From assembly GCF_001424345.1 (NCBI RefSeq), contig NZ_LMPF01000021.1, positions 260,542 to 324,541 on the forward strand: DNA of 64,000 nucleotides. The letters are read 5' to 3'. Each line of letters opens with the position of its first letter. The first letter of the stretch is position 1. This DNA is from Burkholderia sp. Leaf177. GTDB taxonomy: Bacteria; Pseudomonadota; Gammaproteobacteria; Burkholderiales; Burkholderiaceae. The notes under the pieces were generated by a model. It worked only from the letters and a program-made list of their open reading frames with translations, did no database searches and was not told the origin of the DNA. The translations under genes were made by a program, and so were the position numbers. Positions 1 to 8,111 of this stretch are shown here, in pieces.

Positions 1-519
1 TTCAGCAGAATCGATTCAATGATTTGCTTCGCACTTTGCTGCTGAAACACGCGGCATCGGTGCAAAAGCGCAAGACGCGCCATCTGCGATGCAACGACAA
101 TTGTGTATCGATAAAAGTCTTTGGTCTTCTTGATCCGCTTGAACTGGGTTACGATGCCACGATAAACACGCGGCTCCGCGCTGTCTTCGGCGGTGATCGT
201 AAAGTGTCCGTCGCGTCCAAGATAATCGGCACGCGAAAGCTGATCCGGATGTGTGAACTCAATCGTGATTTCGTAAGGCGATGCCATGCCCTCGCGCGCG
301 TGATACGAAATCACCGAAATGTCTTTGGAATTCGACGCGCTGGGTGAACTCAATCGTGATTTCGTAAGGCGATGCCATGCCCTCGCGCGCGTGATACGAA
401 ATCACCGAAATGTCTTTGGAATTCGACGCGCTGGGTACATCGAGGTGATAGGCCTGTTGGCCGGTTACGCGTGCTCTATTTGAGCGATACGCGTCGCCGT
501 TCTGATAAGTGTCCCGCAT
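1..519 (-). pseudogene. vgrG: vgrG 5' fragment, frameshifted (T6SS spike protein)
   Basis: The minus-strand reading starts at 519 and gives an N-terminus with YHLDVPS, DISVISYHAREGMASPYEI and so on, the entry strand of the VgrG/gp27-like base of type VI secretion spikes. After about 58 codons the frame is broken by a 91-bp tandem duplication (253-436); the read-through product stops at 259 after 86 residues. If one copy is removed the protein continues cleanly on the minus strand to the window edge with VgrG-like sequence (EFTHPDQLSRADYLGRDG, then GIVTQFKRI and FYRYTIVVASQMARL). The rest of the gene lies outside the window. Family assignment is from recalled VgrG motifs; the frameshift is read directly. 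It could be a pseudogene, a reversible slippage allele or an assembly artefact. Confidence 0.8.
253..436. repeat. 91-bp perfect tandem duplication inside vgrG
   Basis: Bases 253-343 are repeated exactly at 344-434, with two further matching bases (435-436). The period of 91 is not a multiple of three, so the second copy shifts the vgrG frame. No mismatch between copies was seen, which implies a recent event or an assembly error. Confidence 0.95.
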
Positions 520-965
520 CGTTTGCAGCCCTTCATCTCTCAGGTGAATCGCAAACTAACTGGCGCCGGCGATTCTTTTATTCGAACAATCGTTCTTATC
601 ATTGCGAAAATAAGACGTGATCGTGAATCATCCGTTAACGTCGGCTACCTGGGAAGGCAAGACAGGGGTGACGCGGCAAAATTCGGAATTTTCTGAGATT
701 GGGTCGCATAGTTCGACCATTCTTTGACTTGGTGCGACGCGGTTGGATGTCGGGAACCCAAACCGCAAATCACCCCAGGTGGAAACGATCGAAGCAATGC
801 TCGGTTCCCCGGCGTTGCGACGCTGCTTATGATCGGACTCGCAAACAGCGAAGCGATTAAAGCCGATGCAGAAAAATCGCCGCTGCAGCATCCATACTCG
901 ATGCCACCGTTCAAGCGTTGCGATCACGTGGCAAGAGATCCGCATCCGCTCCAACGCCACGCCCC
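520..965. other. Intergenic region between vgrG and the monooxygenase gene
   Basis: No convincing gene is visible. Short open frames on both strands lack recognisable sequence. It contains an inverted repeat TCTTAT/ATAAGA (594-599 and 610-615), whose AT-rich dyad is of the kind used by LysR-type activators such as the sulfur regulators CysB/SsuR. The link to those regulators is only a guess from the sulfur genes downstream. Confidence 0.4.
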
Positions 966-2330
966 ATGCCAAAACGAACAGGTCACCTGCGCCTCGGCGC
1001 CTTCCTTTATCCGTCGGGACATCACATAGCTGCGTGGCGTCATCCTGAAAGCCAGGCCGACGCGGGTATCAATTTCCGCCATTACGTGCAGCTTGCACAG
1101 GCCGCGGAAGCCGCGAAGTTCGACCTGATCTTTCTCGCCGATGGCGTCGGCACTCGCGGCGACAACCTCGACTTCCTCAGCCGCACGGCGCACAGTTACA
1201 TAGCGCAGTTCGAACCGATCACCCTGCTGTCCGCGCTGGCAGCAGTCACCTCACGCATCGGCTTTGTAGCCACGGCATCCACCAGCTTTAACGAGCCGTA
1301 TCACGTTGCACGGAAGTTCGCGTCGCTCGACCACATTAGCGGCGGACGCGCGGGCTGGAACCTGGTGACGTCGTCCAGCGAACACGAAGCGAAGAACTTC
1401 AATCGCGATACCCATTTCGATCACGCCGAGCGTTACGAACGCGCAGACGAATTTGCAACTGTCGTTCGCGCGCTCTGGGACAGCTGGGAAGACGACGCTT
1501 TCTTGCGTGATAAATCCTCGGGCCGCTTCTTCGATCCGGACAAGCGCCACGTGCTCGATCACAAGGGCCGCTTCTTCCAGGTCAAAGGGCCGCTCAACGT
1601 GGCACGCTCGCCGCAAGGACAACCGGTGCTCGTGCAGGCGGGTTCGTCCGAGTCCGGCCGAGCGCTCGCCGCACGCACCGCGGAAGTGATCTTCACGGCC
1701 CAGCAAACACTGCAGGATGCCATCGACTTTTACGCCGACGTCAAAGGCCGTCTCGCGGCGCACGGACGTCATCCCGACGATCTGAAGATCATGCCCGGCG
1801 TATTCCCCATAGTCGGACGCACGCGATCCGAGGCCGAGGAAAAGTTCGAAGAACTACAGTCGCTGATCGATCCCGTGGTCGGACTTGCGCTCGTGTCGGG
1901 TTTAACGGGTGGTATCGATCTATCCGGTTATCCGCTCGATGGCCCTATTCCCGAATTGCCCGAAACCAACGCGAGCAAAAGCCGCCAGGCGCTGACCATA
2001 GATCTCGCGAGACGCGAGAACCTGACCATCAGGCAGCTTTATTTACGCGTGGCCGGTGCGCGCGGTCACTGGCAACTCGTTGGGACTGCGGATGATATTG
2101 CCGACCAACTCGAAGAGCGTTTTGTCAATCATGGAGCGGACGGTTACAACGTCATGCCGCCCACATTACCTGGCGGTCTGACCGATTTCATAGAACTCGT
2201 GCTGCCGGCGTTGCGTCGCCGTGGACTGTTTCGTAGCGACTATGAAGGTCATACCTTACGCGAAAATCTCGGACTCAGGCGGCCCGTCAATCGCCATGAA
2301 CGCAATCGGCAAGCGGCCTTGTCGATTTGA
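966..2330 (+). CDS. LLM-class FMN-dependent monooxygenase (NtaA/SnaA/DszA family)
   Basis: A 454-residue flavin monooxygenase that would use reduced FMN from a separate reductase to oxidise a small substrate. Family hallmarks are visible: the N-terminal strand HLRLGAFLYPSGHH, FDLIFLADG near residue 50, FEPITLLSALAAVTSRIG, SLDHISGGRAGWNLVTS near 120-140, and the late GTADDIADQLEE and DGYNVMPP segments typical of the NtaA/DszA branch rather than SsuD. The start at 966 was chosen because it leads straight into the family N-terminus; an upstream in-frame start at 918 only adds Arg/Pro-rich sequence. It heads the sulfonate-type transport and TauD genes, so oxidation of a sulfone, sulfonate or related organosulfur compound is likely. 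The substrate cannot be read from sequence. Confidence 0.85.
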   Translation: MPKRTGHLRLGAFLYPSGHHIAAWRHPESQADAGINFRHYVQLAQAAEAAKFDLIFLADGVGTRGDNLDFLSRTAHSYIAQFEPITLLSALAAVTSRIGFVATASTSFNEPYHVARKFASLDHISGGRAGWNLVTSSSEHEAKNFNRDTHFDHAERYERADEFATVVRALWDSWEDDAFLRDKSSGRFFDPDKRHVLDHKGRFFQVKGPLNVARSPQGQPVLVQAGSSESGRALAARTAEVIFTAQQTLQDAIDFYADVKGRLAAHGRHPDDLKIMPGVFPIVGRTRSEAEEKFEELQSLIDPVVGLALVSGLTGGIDLSGYPLDGPIPELPETNASKSRQALTIDLARRENLTIRQLYLRVAGARGHWQLVGTADDIADQLEERFVNHGADGYNVMPPTLPGGLTDFIELVLPALRRRGLFRSDYEGHTLRENLGLRRPVNRHERNRQAALSI

Positions 2331-2482
2331 CGAATGGTGTTATCGAATTCCACGTCTCGCATGTAAAGCTTAGTCCAATCGCTTCGTTGCCGCGCTCGCT
2401 GGCGGATGCTTCAATTTATCGGCGCCAAGGCTTTTCAACACCGTTGGCAAGAAAAGTTTCCCACCTTTAAAAGGAACATCCG

Positions 2483-3400
2483 ATGACACTCGTTGCTACG
2501 TCTGCAGTGCAAGCTGAGCCCGCTCTGGAGCTCGACATTCATGCGGTCGGCGGCCGGATTGGCGCTGAAATCCGCGGCGTGCGCCTCGGCTCGGATCTCG
2601 ACAGCTCCACGCACGCCGCGATCAACGCGGCGCTGCTCAAGCACAAGGTGATCTTTTTTCGCGGGCAATCGCATCTTGACGATGCCGAACAGGAAGCCTT
2701 CGCCAGCCTCTTTGGCGAGACCGTGGCGCACCCAACAGTACCGTCGCTTGCCAATACCAGCCGCCTGCTCGAACTCGACTCGAAGAACGGCACGCGCGCG
2801 AACTCGTGGCATACGGATGTGACCTTCGTCGAAGCGTATCCGAAGATCTCCATCCTGCGCGGCGTAGTGATTCCGCCCGCTGGCGGCGACACGGTCTGGG
2901 CCAACACCGTGCAAGCGTATGAACGTTTGCCGGAGCCACTGCGCGTGCTTGCGGATTCGTTGCGCGCCGTTCACACGAACACCTACGATTACGCCGCGAA
3001 TCGCAGCGCACCGAGCACGGATGCCGAGCTTGCGTATCGTGAGCAATTTACGTCGACGGTATATGAAACCGAGCATCCCGTGGTTCGCGTGCATCCGGAA
3101 ACCGGCGAACGCAGTCTCGTACTTGGTCACTTCGTGCAGCGGTTCGTGGGCTTGTCGCAACGCGATTCGGATCGTTTGAAAGAGCTCTTCCACGATCACA
3201 TCACGCGCCTCGAAAACACCGTGCGCTGGCGCTGGAATCAGGGCGATGTCGCCATCTGGGATAACCGCGCAACACAGCACTATGCGGTCGCCGATTACGA
3301 TGAAAACGAACGCCGCGTTGTCCGTCGTGCAACGGTGCATGGCGACGTTCCTGTTGGTATCGACGGACAGCGTAGCCGCGCGCTGCGTGGCGCTCATTAA
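2483..3400 (+). CDS. TauD/TfdA-family 2-oxoglutarate dioxygenase
   Basis: A 305-residue Fe(II)/2-oxoglutarate-dependent dioxygenase, expected to hydroxylate the carbon next to a sulfonate or sulfate ester and release sulfite or sulfate. The metal site is visible as H110-x-D112 (SWHTDVTF) and the distal His in TQHYAVADY near residue 263, followed by the Arg-rich RRVVRRATVHGD that binds 2-oxoglutarate. Also present are the family segments KVIFFRGQ and HPVVRVHPETGERSLVLG. The start follows a good AAGGA ribosome site at seven bases. It sits directly upstream of an SsuA-type transporter operon, which supports organosulfur rather than herbicide substrates. A second, diverged copy lies at 7140-8087. 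Confidence 0.9.
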   Translation: MTLVATSAVQAEPALELDIHAVGGRIGAEIRGVRLGSDLDSSTHAAINAALLKHKVIFFRGQSHLDDAEQEAFASLFGETVAHPTVPSLANTSRLLELDSKNGTRANSWHTDVTFVEAYPKISILRGVVIPPAGGDTVWANTVQAYERLPEPLRVLADSLRAVHTNTYDYAANRSAPSTDAELAYREQFTSTVYETEHPVVRVHPETGERSLVLGHFVQRFVGLSQRDSDRLKELFHDHITRLENTVRWRWNQGDVAIWDNRATQHYAVADYDENERRVVRRATVHGDVPVGIDGQRSRALRGAH

Positions 3401-3460
3401 GTCAGCCGCCGCGCTGATTCCACCGGGCGCGGCCTACCCTTTCCTCATCGATTCCAATCA

Positions 3461-4528
3461 ATGACAACACGGTTCTTTTTACGCACCTTTCTGGTCACGC
3501 TCGGTCTGGCCGCATTCACCAGCGCCTTTGCCGCGGCGCCTGCCGTCGTGCGAATCGGCGTTGCCACGCAGGGTTATGGCGACCCGCCGGTCTTCGGTGG
3601 CTCGCCCGCAGCGACGGCGCAATTGCAGCATCGTGTGGAGGATGCACTCGCGCCCGAAGGCATCAAAGTGCAATGGCTCTTTTTCAAAGGCGCAGGACCC
3701 GCTGTCAACGAGGCTCTTGCGAACCATCAGATCGACTTCGCCTATCAAGGCGATTTGCCCGCCGTGCTCGGACGCGCGAACGGGCTCAAGACCAAGCTGC
3801 TGGTGGAATCGAGTGTACGTACCGGCGTTTATCTCGCCGTGCCGCCCGACTCCGACATCAAGAACGTGAAGGACCTCAAGGGCAAACGCGTCGCGATATT
3901 CCGGGGTACTAATCTTCAGCTTGTCGTCGATAACGTCCTGAAAGCCAACGGCCTGTCGGAGAAAGACCTCCGCGTCATCAACCTCGACGACGCTGCTTCG
4001 CAAGCGGCGTTGGCATCGAAGGGCGTGGACGCCGTCTTCCTCGACTTCAAGCTCTTCAAGTTGCAACGCCAGGGCCTGGCGAAAATCATCTACGCATCGC
4101 GCGATGGCGGCTTGCAATACACGCGCCAGGCGCATCTGCTGGTGCTCGATGATTTCGAACACGATCACCCGGACGTTGTTCAAAAGGTCGTGACGTCGGT
4201 GGTCCAGGCGGCGCAATGGTCGTCCGAGGAACCGAATCGAAGCGCACTATTCACGCTATGGGCGAAGAGCGGCGTGCCGGTTGAATCGTGGGAATCGGAG
4301 TACGCAAACCAGGCGTTGAAAGACCGCAGTTCGCCACTGATCGATCCGTTCATTGTCACGCGCTATCAATCGGTTGCCGACGACGCGCTGCGCCTGAATC
4401 TCATCCGTCAACCCGTGAGTGTGAATGGCTGGTTCGAACCGAAGTATCTCGACCAGGCGTTGAAATCCTTGAAGCTCGAAAACTACTGGCCACGTTTCGA
4501 TGCTTCCGGCAAGCCGCTCAAATCGTAA
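3461..4528 (+). CDS. ssuA: SsuA-type aliphatic sulfonate ABC transporter binding protein
   Basis: A 355-residue periplasmic binding protein. The N-terminus is a Sec signal (FFLRTFLVTLGLAAFTSAFA, cleavage near residue 25 before APAVV). The mature part has the NMT1/SsuA fold signature: VVRIGVATQGYG, VQWLFFKGAGPAVNEALANHQIDFAYQGDLPAVLGRANG, then DLKGKRVAIFRGTNLQ and the DAVFLDF hinge region. It delivers sulfonates or sulfate esters to the permeases encoded next. The gene lies 60 bp after the TauD gene and 67 bp before the first permease, so the genes probably form one operon. The ribosome site is weak. Confidence 0.88.
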   Translation: MTTRFFLRTFLVTLGLAAFTSAFAAAPAVVRIGVATQGYGDPPVFGGSPAATAQLQHRVEDALAPEGIKVQWLFFKGAGPAVNEALANHQIDFAYQGDLPAVLGRANGLKTKLLVESSVRTGVYLAVPPDSDIKNVKDLKGKRVAIFRGTNLQLVVDNVLKANGLSEKDLRVINLDDAASQAALASKGVDAVFLDFKLFKLQRQGLAKIIYASRDGGLQYTRQAHLLVLDDFEHDHPDVVQKVVTSVVQAAQWSSEEPNRSALFTLWAKSGVPVESWESEYANQALKDRSSPLIDPFIVTRYQSVADDALRLNLIRQPVSVNGWFEPKYLDQALKSLKLENYWPRFDASGKPLKS

Positions 4529-4595
4529 ACGCATTTAGCTTCTGCATTTAGCTCCTGCATTCAACTCCTGCACGCATCCCACGGAGAATCCGATC

Positions 4596-5432
4596 ATGGC
4601 GAATAGCATCGCCCGCGCCTTATTTCCCGGCCGTCCATCTGAATCAGCCGATACAAACCGTCGTATTGCGCTCGCCGCCGGCTCGATCAGCTGGACTGCG
4701 TTGCCGTGGTTGTTGCCCGCTGCGGCCGCACTGTTATGGATCCTCGGCTCGCATTACGGATGGATCTCGGCGCAGATATTGCCTTCGCCGCTGCTCGTCT
4801 TCGATACCCTCGGCGGGCTCGCCAGAAGCGGCGAATTGTGGATGCATGTCAGCGCAAGCCTCTCGCGGGTCGCCATCGGATTTGCAGGCGGCGTCGTGCT
4901 TGGCTTGCTGCTGGGCGGATTGCTCGGACTATCGCGTACGGCGGAAGCCTATATCCTTCCGAGCTTCAACGCAGTGGTCCAGGTGCCTGTTCTCGGCTGG
5001 CTGCCGTTCCTGATGATCGTGGTCGGGATTGGCGAGCCGCTGAAGTACTTGCTGATCGGACACGCGGCCCTTGTGCCTGTCACCCTCAGCACCTTGCAGG
5101 GCTTTCGCAAGACGCCGTCCGCATATCTCGACGTCGCCCGCGTCTTCAAGTACTCCCCATTCCAGACGATATCGCGCGTCATTCTGCCGTCGGCCGTACC
5201 CGTGATCGGCACAGGAATCCGTCTTGCATTCACGAAGGCATGGCTCACGCTTGTGGTCGTGGAACTCGTGGCCTCATCGGAAGGATTGGGTTATCTGATC
5301 GTGTACGGACGCCAGTTGTTTCAACTCGATCTTGTGTTGGCATCGGTGCTGATCGTCGGCGCAATAGGTTATGCGGCAGACCGGTTGCTCACGCGGCTGG
5401 AGAACAGTTTGTCCACGCCACGGCCGGCATGA
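4596..5432 (+). CDS. ssuC: SsuC-like ABC transporter permease, first of two
   Basis: A 278-residue inner-membrane permease of the SsuC/TauC (BPD_transp_1) family with about six membrane segments beginning near residue 32 (ALPWLLPAAAALLWILG). The cytoplasmic EAA-like loop is visible around YLDVARVFKYSPFQTISRVILPSAVPVIGTGIRL. A GGAG ribosome site lies about nine bases before the ATG. The next gene is a second, clearly different permease. Classic SsuABC has one permease that forms a homodimer, so these two may form a heterodimer. Confidence 0.88.
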   Translation: MANSIARALFPGRPSESADTNRRIALAAGSISWTALPWLLPAAAALLWILGSHYGWISAQILPSPLLVFDTLGGLARSGELWMHVSASLSRVAIGFAGGVVLGLLLGGLLGLSRTAEAYILPSFNAVVQVPVLGWLPFLMIVVGIGEPLKYLLIGHAALVPVTLSTLQGFRKTPSAYLDVARVFKYSPFQTISRVILPSAVPVIGTGIRLAFTKAWLTLVVVELVASSEGLGYLIVYGRQLFQLDLVLASVLIVGAIGYAADRLLTRLENSLSTPRPA

Positions 5433-5444
5433 ACGAGGTGACAT

Positions 5445-6260
5445 ATGTCCGCAACGTCTCTTGAACTCGAATCCGGCTCGGGCGCAATCGCCGGCGCCGA
5501 TGCCTCGGCGAGCCAAGGCCGCTGGCGCGGTTGGGTCATTCCAGTCGCGGCCTTCGCGATCTGGTGGTATCTGTCGCGCAACGCGGTGACTGGACACGGC
5601 ATGATGACTTCGCCGGCGCAGGTCTTGCACACCGCGATCGACCAGATAAAAACGGGCGCGTTGTGGCGCGCGCTCTCGGCTTCGCTTGCGCGCGAGCTGA
5701 CGGGATTTACACTCGGCGCAAGCCTTGGGCTTGCGCTCGGTGCGTTGCTCGGTGTGTCGCCGTTCGCCAACCGCCTCGTTGGTCCGAGCTTCAATACGTT
5801 CAAGCAGGTATCGCTTTTTGCATGGATACCGCTGATCTCAGTTTGGTTCGGTCTCGGCGATCTCGCCAAGGTCGTGTTCCTTTCGCTGGCCGCGCTCGTG
5901 CCGGTGGTTGCGCACACAGCCGACGGCATTCGCGCGGTATCGCCGGAATTGCTCGATGTGGGCCGCGTGTTTCGCTACAGCAAATGGCAAACGGTGACGC
6001 GCATTGCCATTCCTGCAGCGTTGCCCTCCATTTTTACGGGCGTTTATCTTGCGCTGATCTATTCGTGGCTCGCGACGCTCGGCGCCGAATATCTGCTGGT
6101 TGCGGGCAGCGGTATTGGCAATACGCTGGTCGATGGCAGCGAACAGTTCCGCATGGACCTCGTGGTTTTCGGCGTGATCGTGATCGGCATTACCGGCTGG
6201 GCGCTGAACTCGCTGGCGCGTGCCGTGCAAAGGCGCTGGTTCCACTATCCTGTGGCCTGA
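5445..6260 (+). CDS. SsuC-like ABC transporter permease, second of two
   Basis: A 271-residue permease of the same family as the preceding gene, starting 12 bases after its stop with a GAGGTG ribosome site. The EAA-like loop is ELLDVGRVFRYSKWQTVTRIAIPAALPSIFTGVYLAL. Sequence divergence from the first permease is high outside this loop, so it is not a recent duplicate. The pair probably forms a heterodimeric channel for an organosulfur compound, served by the binding protein at 3461 and the ATPase at 6300. Confidence 0.87.
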   Translation: MSATSLELESGSGAIAGADASASQGRWRGWVIPVAAFAIWWYLSRNAVTGHGMMTSPAQVLHTAIDQIKTGALWRALSASLARELTGFTLGASLGLALGALLGVSPFANRLVGPSFNTFKQVSLFAWIPLISVWFGLGDLAKVVFLSLAALVPVVAHTADGIRAVSPELLDVGRVFRYSKWQTVTRIAIPAALPSIFTGVYLALIYSWLATLGAEYLLVAGSGIGNTLVDGSEQFRMDLVVFGVIVIGITGWALNSLARAVQRRWFHYPVA

Positions 6261-6299
6261 TTCCAGTCGCAACCTATTTAATACGGATTCCATATAATC

Positions 6300-7082
6300 A
6301 TGCCGACTCCTATCGAAACGCGTGCAAATGAGCTCAACCTGAATCGCGTGGCAAAGCGTTTTGCGGGCGATACCAACGTACCGCCGGTACTCGATGGCAT
6401 CGATCTCACGGTAAGCAGCGGCGAGTTCGTCGCGATCGTGGGCGCGAGCGGCTGCGGCAAATCCACGTTGTTGCGGCTGATTGCAGGGCTCGACGATCAG
6501 TTCGATGGCGATATCGAGTTCGGCAAACAACGCATCCGCACCACGGATCTCGCGCGCGGCCTCGTGTTTCAGGATCACAGGCTGTTCCCGTGGCTCAACG
6601 TCGAACAGAACATAGCCGTGGCGCTCAGGAACTCCGGGCGTAGCAAAGACGAGAAGCGCCGCGCCGTCGCGGAGCATATCGAACTGGTCGGGTTAAAGGG
6701 TTACGAAGGACATCATCCGCATCAGTTGTCGGGCGGCATGGCGCAACGGGTATCGATTGCACGCGGCCTCGTGAACCGGCCAAGGCTGCTGTTGCTCGAT
6801 GAGCCCTTCGGTGCGCTCGATGCCCTCACCCGCAACCGCATGCAAAACGAGTTGCAACGTATCTGGGAAAGCGAGCGCATCACCATGATCCTCGTGACGC
6901 ACGATGTGGACGAAGCCGTATTTCTGGCGGATCGCGTTGTGGTGATGCAGGCTCGGCCAGGAAGAATCAGCAAGGTGGTGCACGTTGGACTGGAACGTCC
7001 GCGCCGCCGTAGTGATCCGGCGTTCGTGCGGTTGCGTGAAGATATTCTCGCGGACTTCAATACTCCGGTGGACGCGGCGTAA
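6300..7082 (+). CDS. ssuB: SsuB-type ABC transporter ATPase
   Basis: A 260-residue nucleotide-binding subunit. Walker A is GASGCGKSTLLRLIAG near residue 50, the Q-loop is VFQDHRLFPWL, the signature is LSGGMAQRVSIARGL near 143 and Walker B is LLLLDEPFGALD, followed by the H-loop VTHDVDEA. The PW in the Q-loop and the short C-terminus are typical of the SsuB/TauB/nitrate group. It closes the plus-strand arm of the sulfur island and ends just before a hairpin at 7093-7121 that separates it from the convergent TauD gene. Confidence 0.92.
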   Translation: MPTPIETRANELNLNRVAKRFAGDTNVPPVLDGIDLTVSSGEFVAIVGASGCGKSTLLRLIAGLDDQFDGDIEFGKQRIRTTDLARGLVFQDHRLFPWLNVEQNIAVALRNSGRSKDEKRRAVAEHIELVGLKGYEGHHPHQLSGGMAQRVSIARGLVNRPRLLLLDEPFGALDALTRNRMQNELQRIWESERITMILVTHDVDEAVFLADRVVVMQARPGRISKVVHVGLERPRRRSDPAFVRLREDILADFNTPVDAA

Positions 7083-7092
7083 GCGTGTCTTC

Positions 7093-7121
7093 GCAGCCGG
7101 GGTTCAGGAAGCCCCGGCTGC
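7093..7121. terminator. Hairpin between convergent ssuB and tauD-like genes
   Basis: A perfect 10-bp stem GCAGCCGGGG / CCCCGGCTGC with a nine-base loop, followed on the plus strand by the T-rich TATTTCCTATTTT. The gene arrangement (convergent stops at 7082 and 7140) fits a terminator for the plus-strand operon, and the symmetric stem may also act on the minus strand. Confidence 0.75.
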
Positions 7122-7139
7122 TATTTCCTATTTTCCGGG

Positions 7140-8087
7140 CTAGTTCAGTTCCACCGCCGCAGCGGCATCGACTGGCGAACCTTCAATCGCTACAGAAGCG
7201 CGGCCGTCCGGCCCGACAGGAATATCGCCCACCAGTGTTGTCCGATACAACTGCCTGTCGAAATCCAGATCGAAGATATCCGATGGAGCCAGATGCGCGG
7301 TCGACCGGTTATCCCAGAACGCGACACTGCCCTTTTGCCATCTGAAGCGCACGGTGAACTCCGGACGCGTCACGTGTTCCCAGAGCAATTCGAGAAGCGC
7401 CTGACTTTCACGGGGCGTCACGCCAACAATGGTTTTCAGGAAACTCGGACTCACGTAAAGCGCGCGCTCACCGGTTTCCGGATGCACCCGCACGAGCGGA
7501 TGTTCACTCACCAGCGACCGCTCTTTCACCGCCTCCTCGAACTCACTCGTCCCGCTCGCCCCGGCGGGCGCGGTGAACTTGTGAATGCCACGCAAGCCGT
7601 CGATAAAACCGCGCAGCGGCGCCGACAACTTTTCGTAGGCAACAACGAGGTTGGTCCACTGTGTATCGCCGCCATAAGGCGGGATGGTCACGCCTCGAAG
7701 AATCGATGCGAACGGTGGATTGACGGCCGCAGTGACGTCGGTATGCCATCCGGTCCACGGGCGCAAAAGCGACTGTCCTTCGAAGCGCGTCGCCTTTCGA
7801 AACTTCGAGATGGAATAGATTTCCCGATGTCCATCGACATGGCCGAACACCGGATGCCCGAGCGTCAGTTCCCCAAATTGCGCGGAAAACGCGACATGCT
7901 GTTCGTGCGTCAGGAACTGCTCGCGGAAGAACACGACGCGCCACTCGAGCAACGCCGCCCGGATCGCCGCGACCTGCTTCGGCGTAAGCGGCTTCGCGAG
8001 ATCGACGCCATGAATCTCGGCACCAATATGGGCGGATAGCGGAGTGATGGTGATGTCATCGTGTTGGGTGTTCAGCGCTGCGCTCAT
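7140..8087 (-). CDS. TauD/TfdA-family 2-oxoglutarate dioxygenase, second copy
   Basis: A 315-residue Fe(II)/2-oxoglutarate dioxygenase with H115-x-D117 (GWHTDVTA), the distal His in STAHLAPSD and the late Arg in RQLYRTTLVGD. Segments RVVFFREQFL and HPLVRVHPETGERALYVS match the family. It differs from the copy at 2483 through most of its length, so the two probably have different substrates. A strong AGGAG ribosome site precedes the start. It lies 24 bp after the DszC-like gene on the same strand, so the two are probably cotranscribed. Aspartate beta-hydroxylation for the nearby siderophore is conceivable in this superfamily, but the sulfur context is the better guide. Confidence 0.9.
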   Translation of the reverse strand: MSAALNTQHDDITITPLSAHIGAEIHGVDLAKPLTPKQVAAIRAALLEWRVVFFREQFLTHEQHVAFSAQFGELTLGHPVFGHVDGHREIYSISKFRKATRFEGQSLLRPWTGWHTDVTAAVNPPFASILRGVTIPPYGGDTQWTNLVVAYEKLSAPLRGFIDGLRGIHKFTAPAGASGTSEFEEAVKERSLVSEHPLVRVHPETGERALYVSPSFLKTIVGVTPRESQALLELLWEHVTRPEFTVRFRWQKGSVAFWDNRSTAHLAPSDIFDLDFDRQLYRTTLVGDIPVGPDGRASVAIEGSPVDAAAAVELN

Positions 8088-8111
8088 CGTGCATCTCCTG
8101 GATGAAACCGT

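Noticed and set aside
2435..3397. Long minus-strand frame opposite the first TauD gene
   Set aside because: It mirrors a clear dioxygenase on the plus strand; the product is basic, repetitive and has no family features. Typical antisense frame in high-GC DNA.
2483..3400. TauD-like genes (also 7140-8087) considered as the missing siderophore aspartate hydroxylase
   Set aside because: They sit with sulfonate-type transport and sulfur monooxygenase genes, and nothing ties them to the siderophore promoters. Not excluded by sequence alone.
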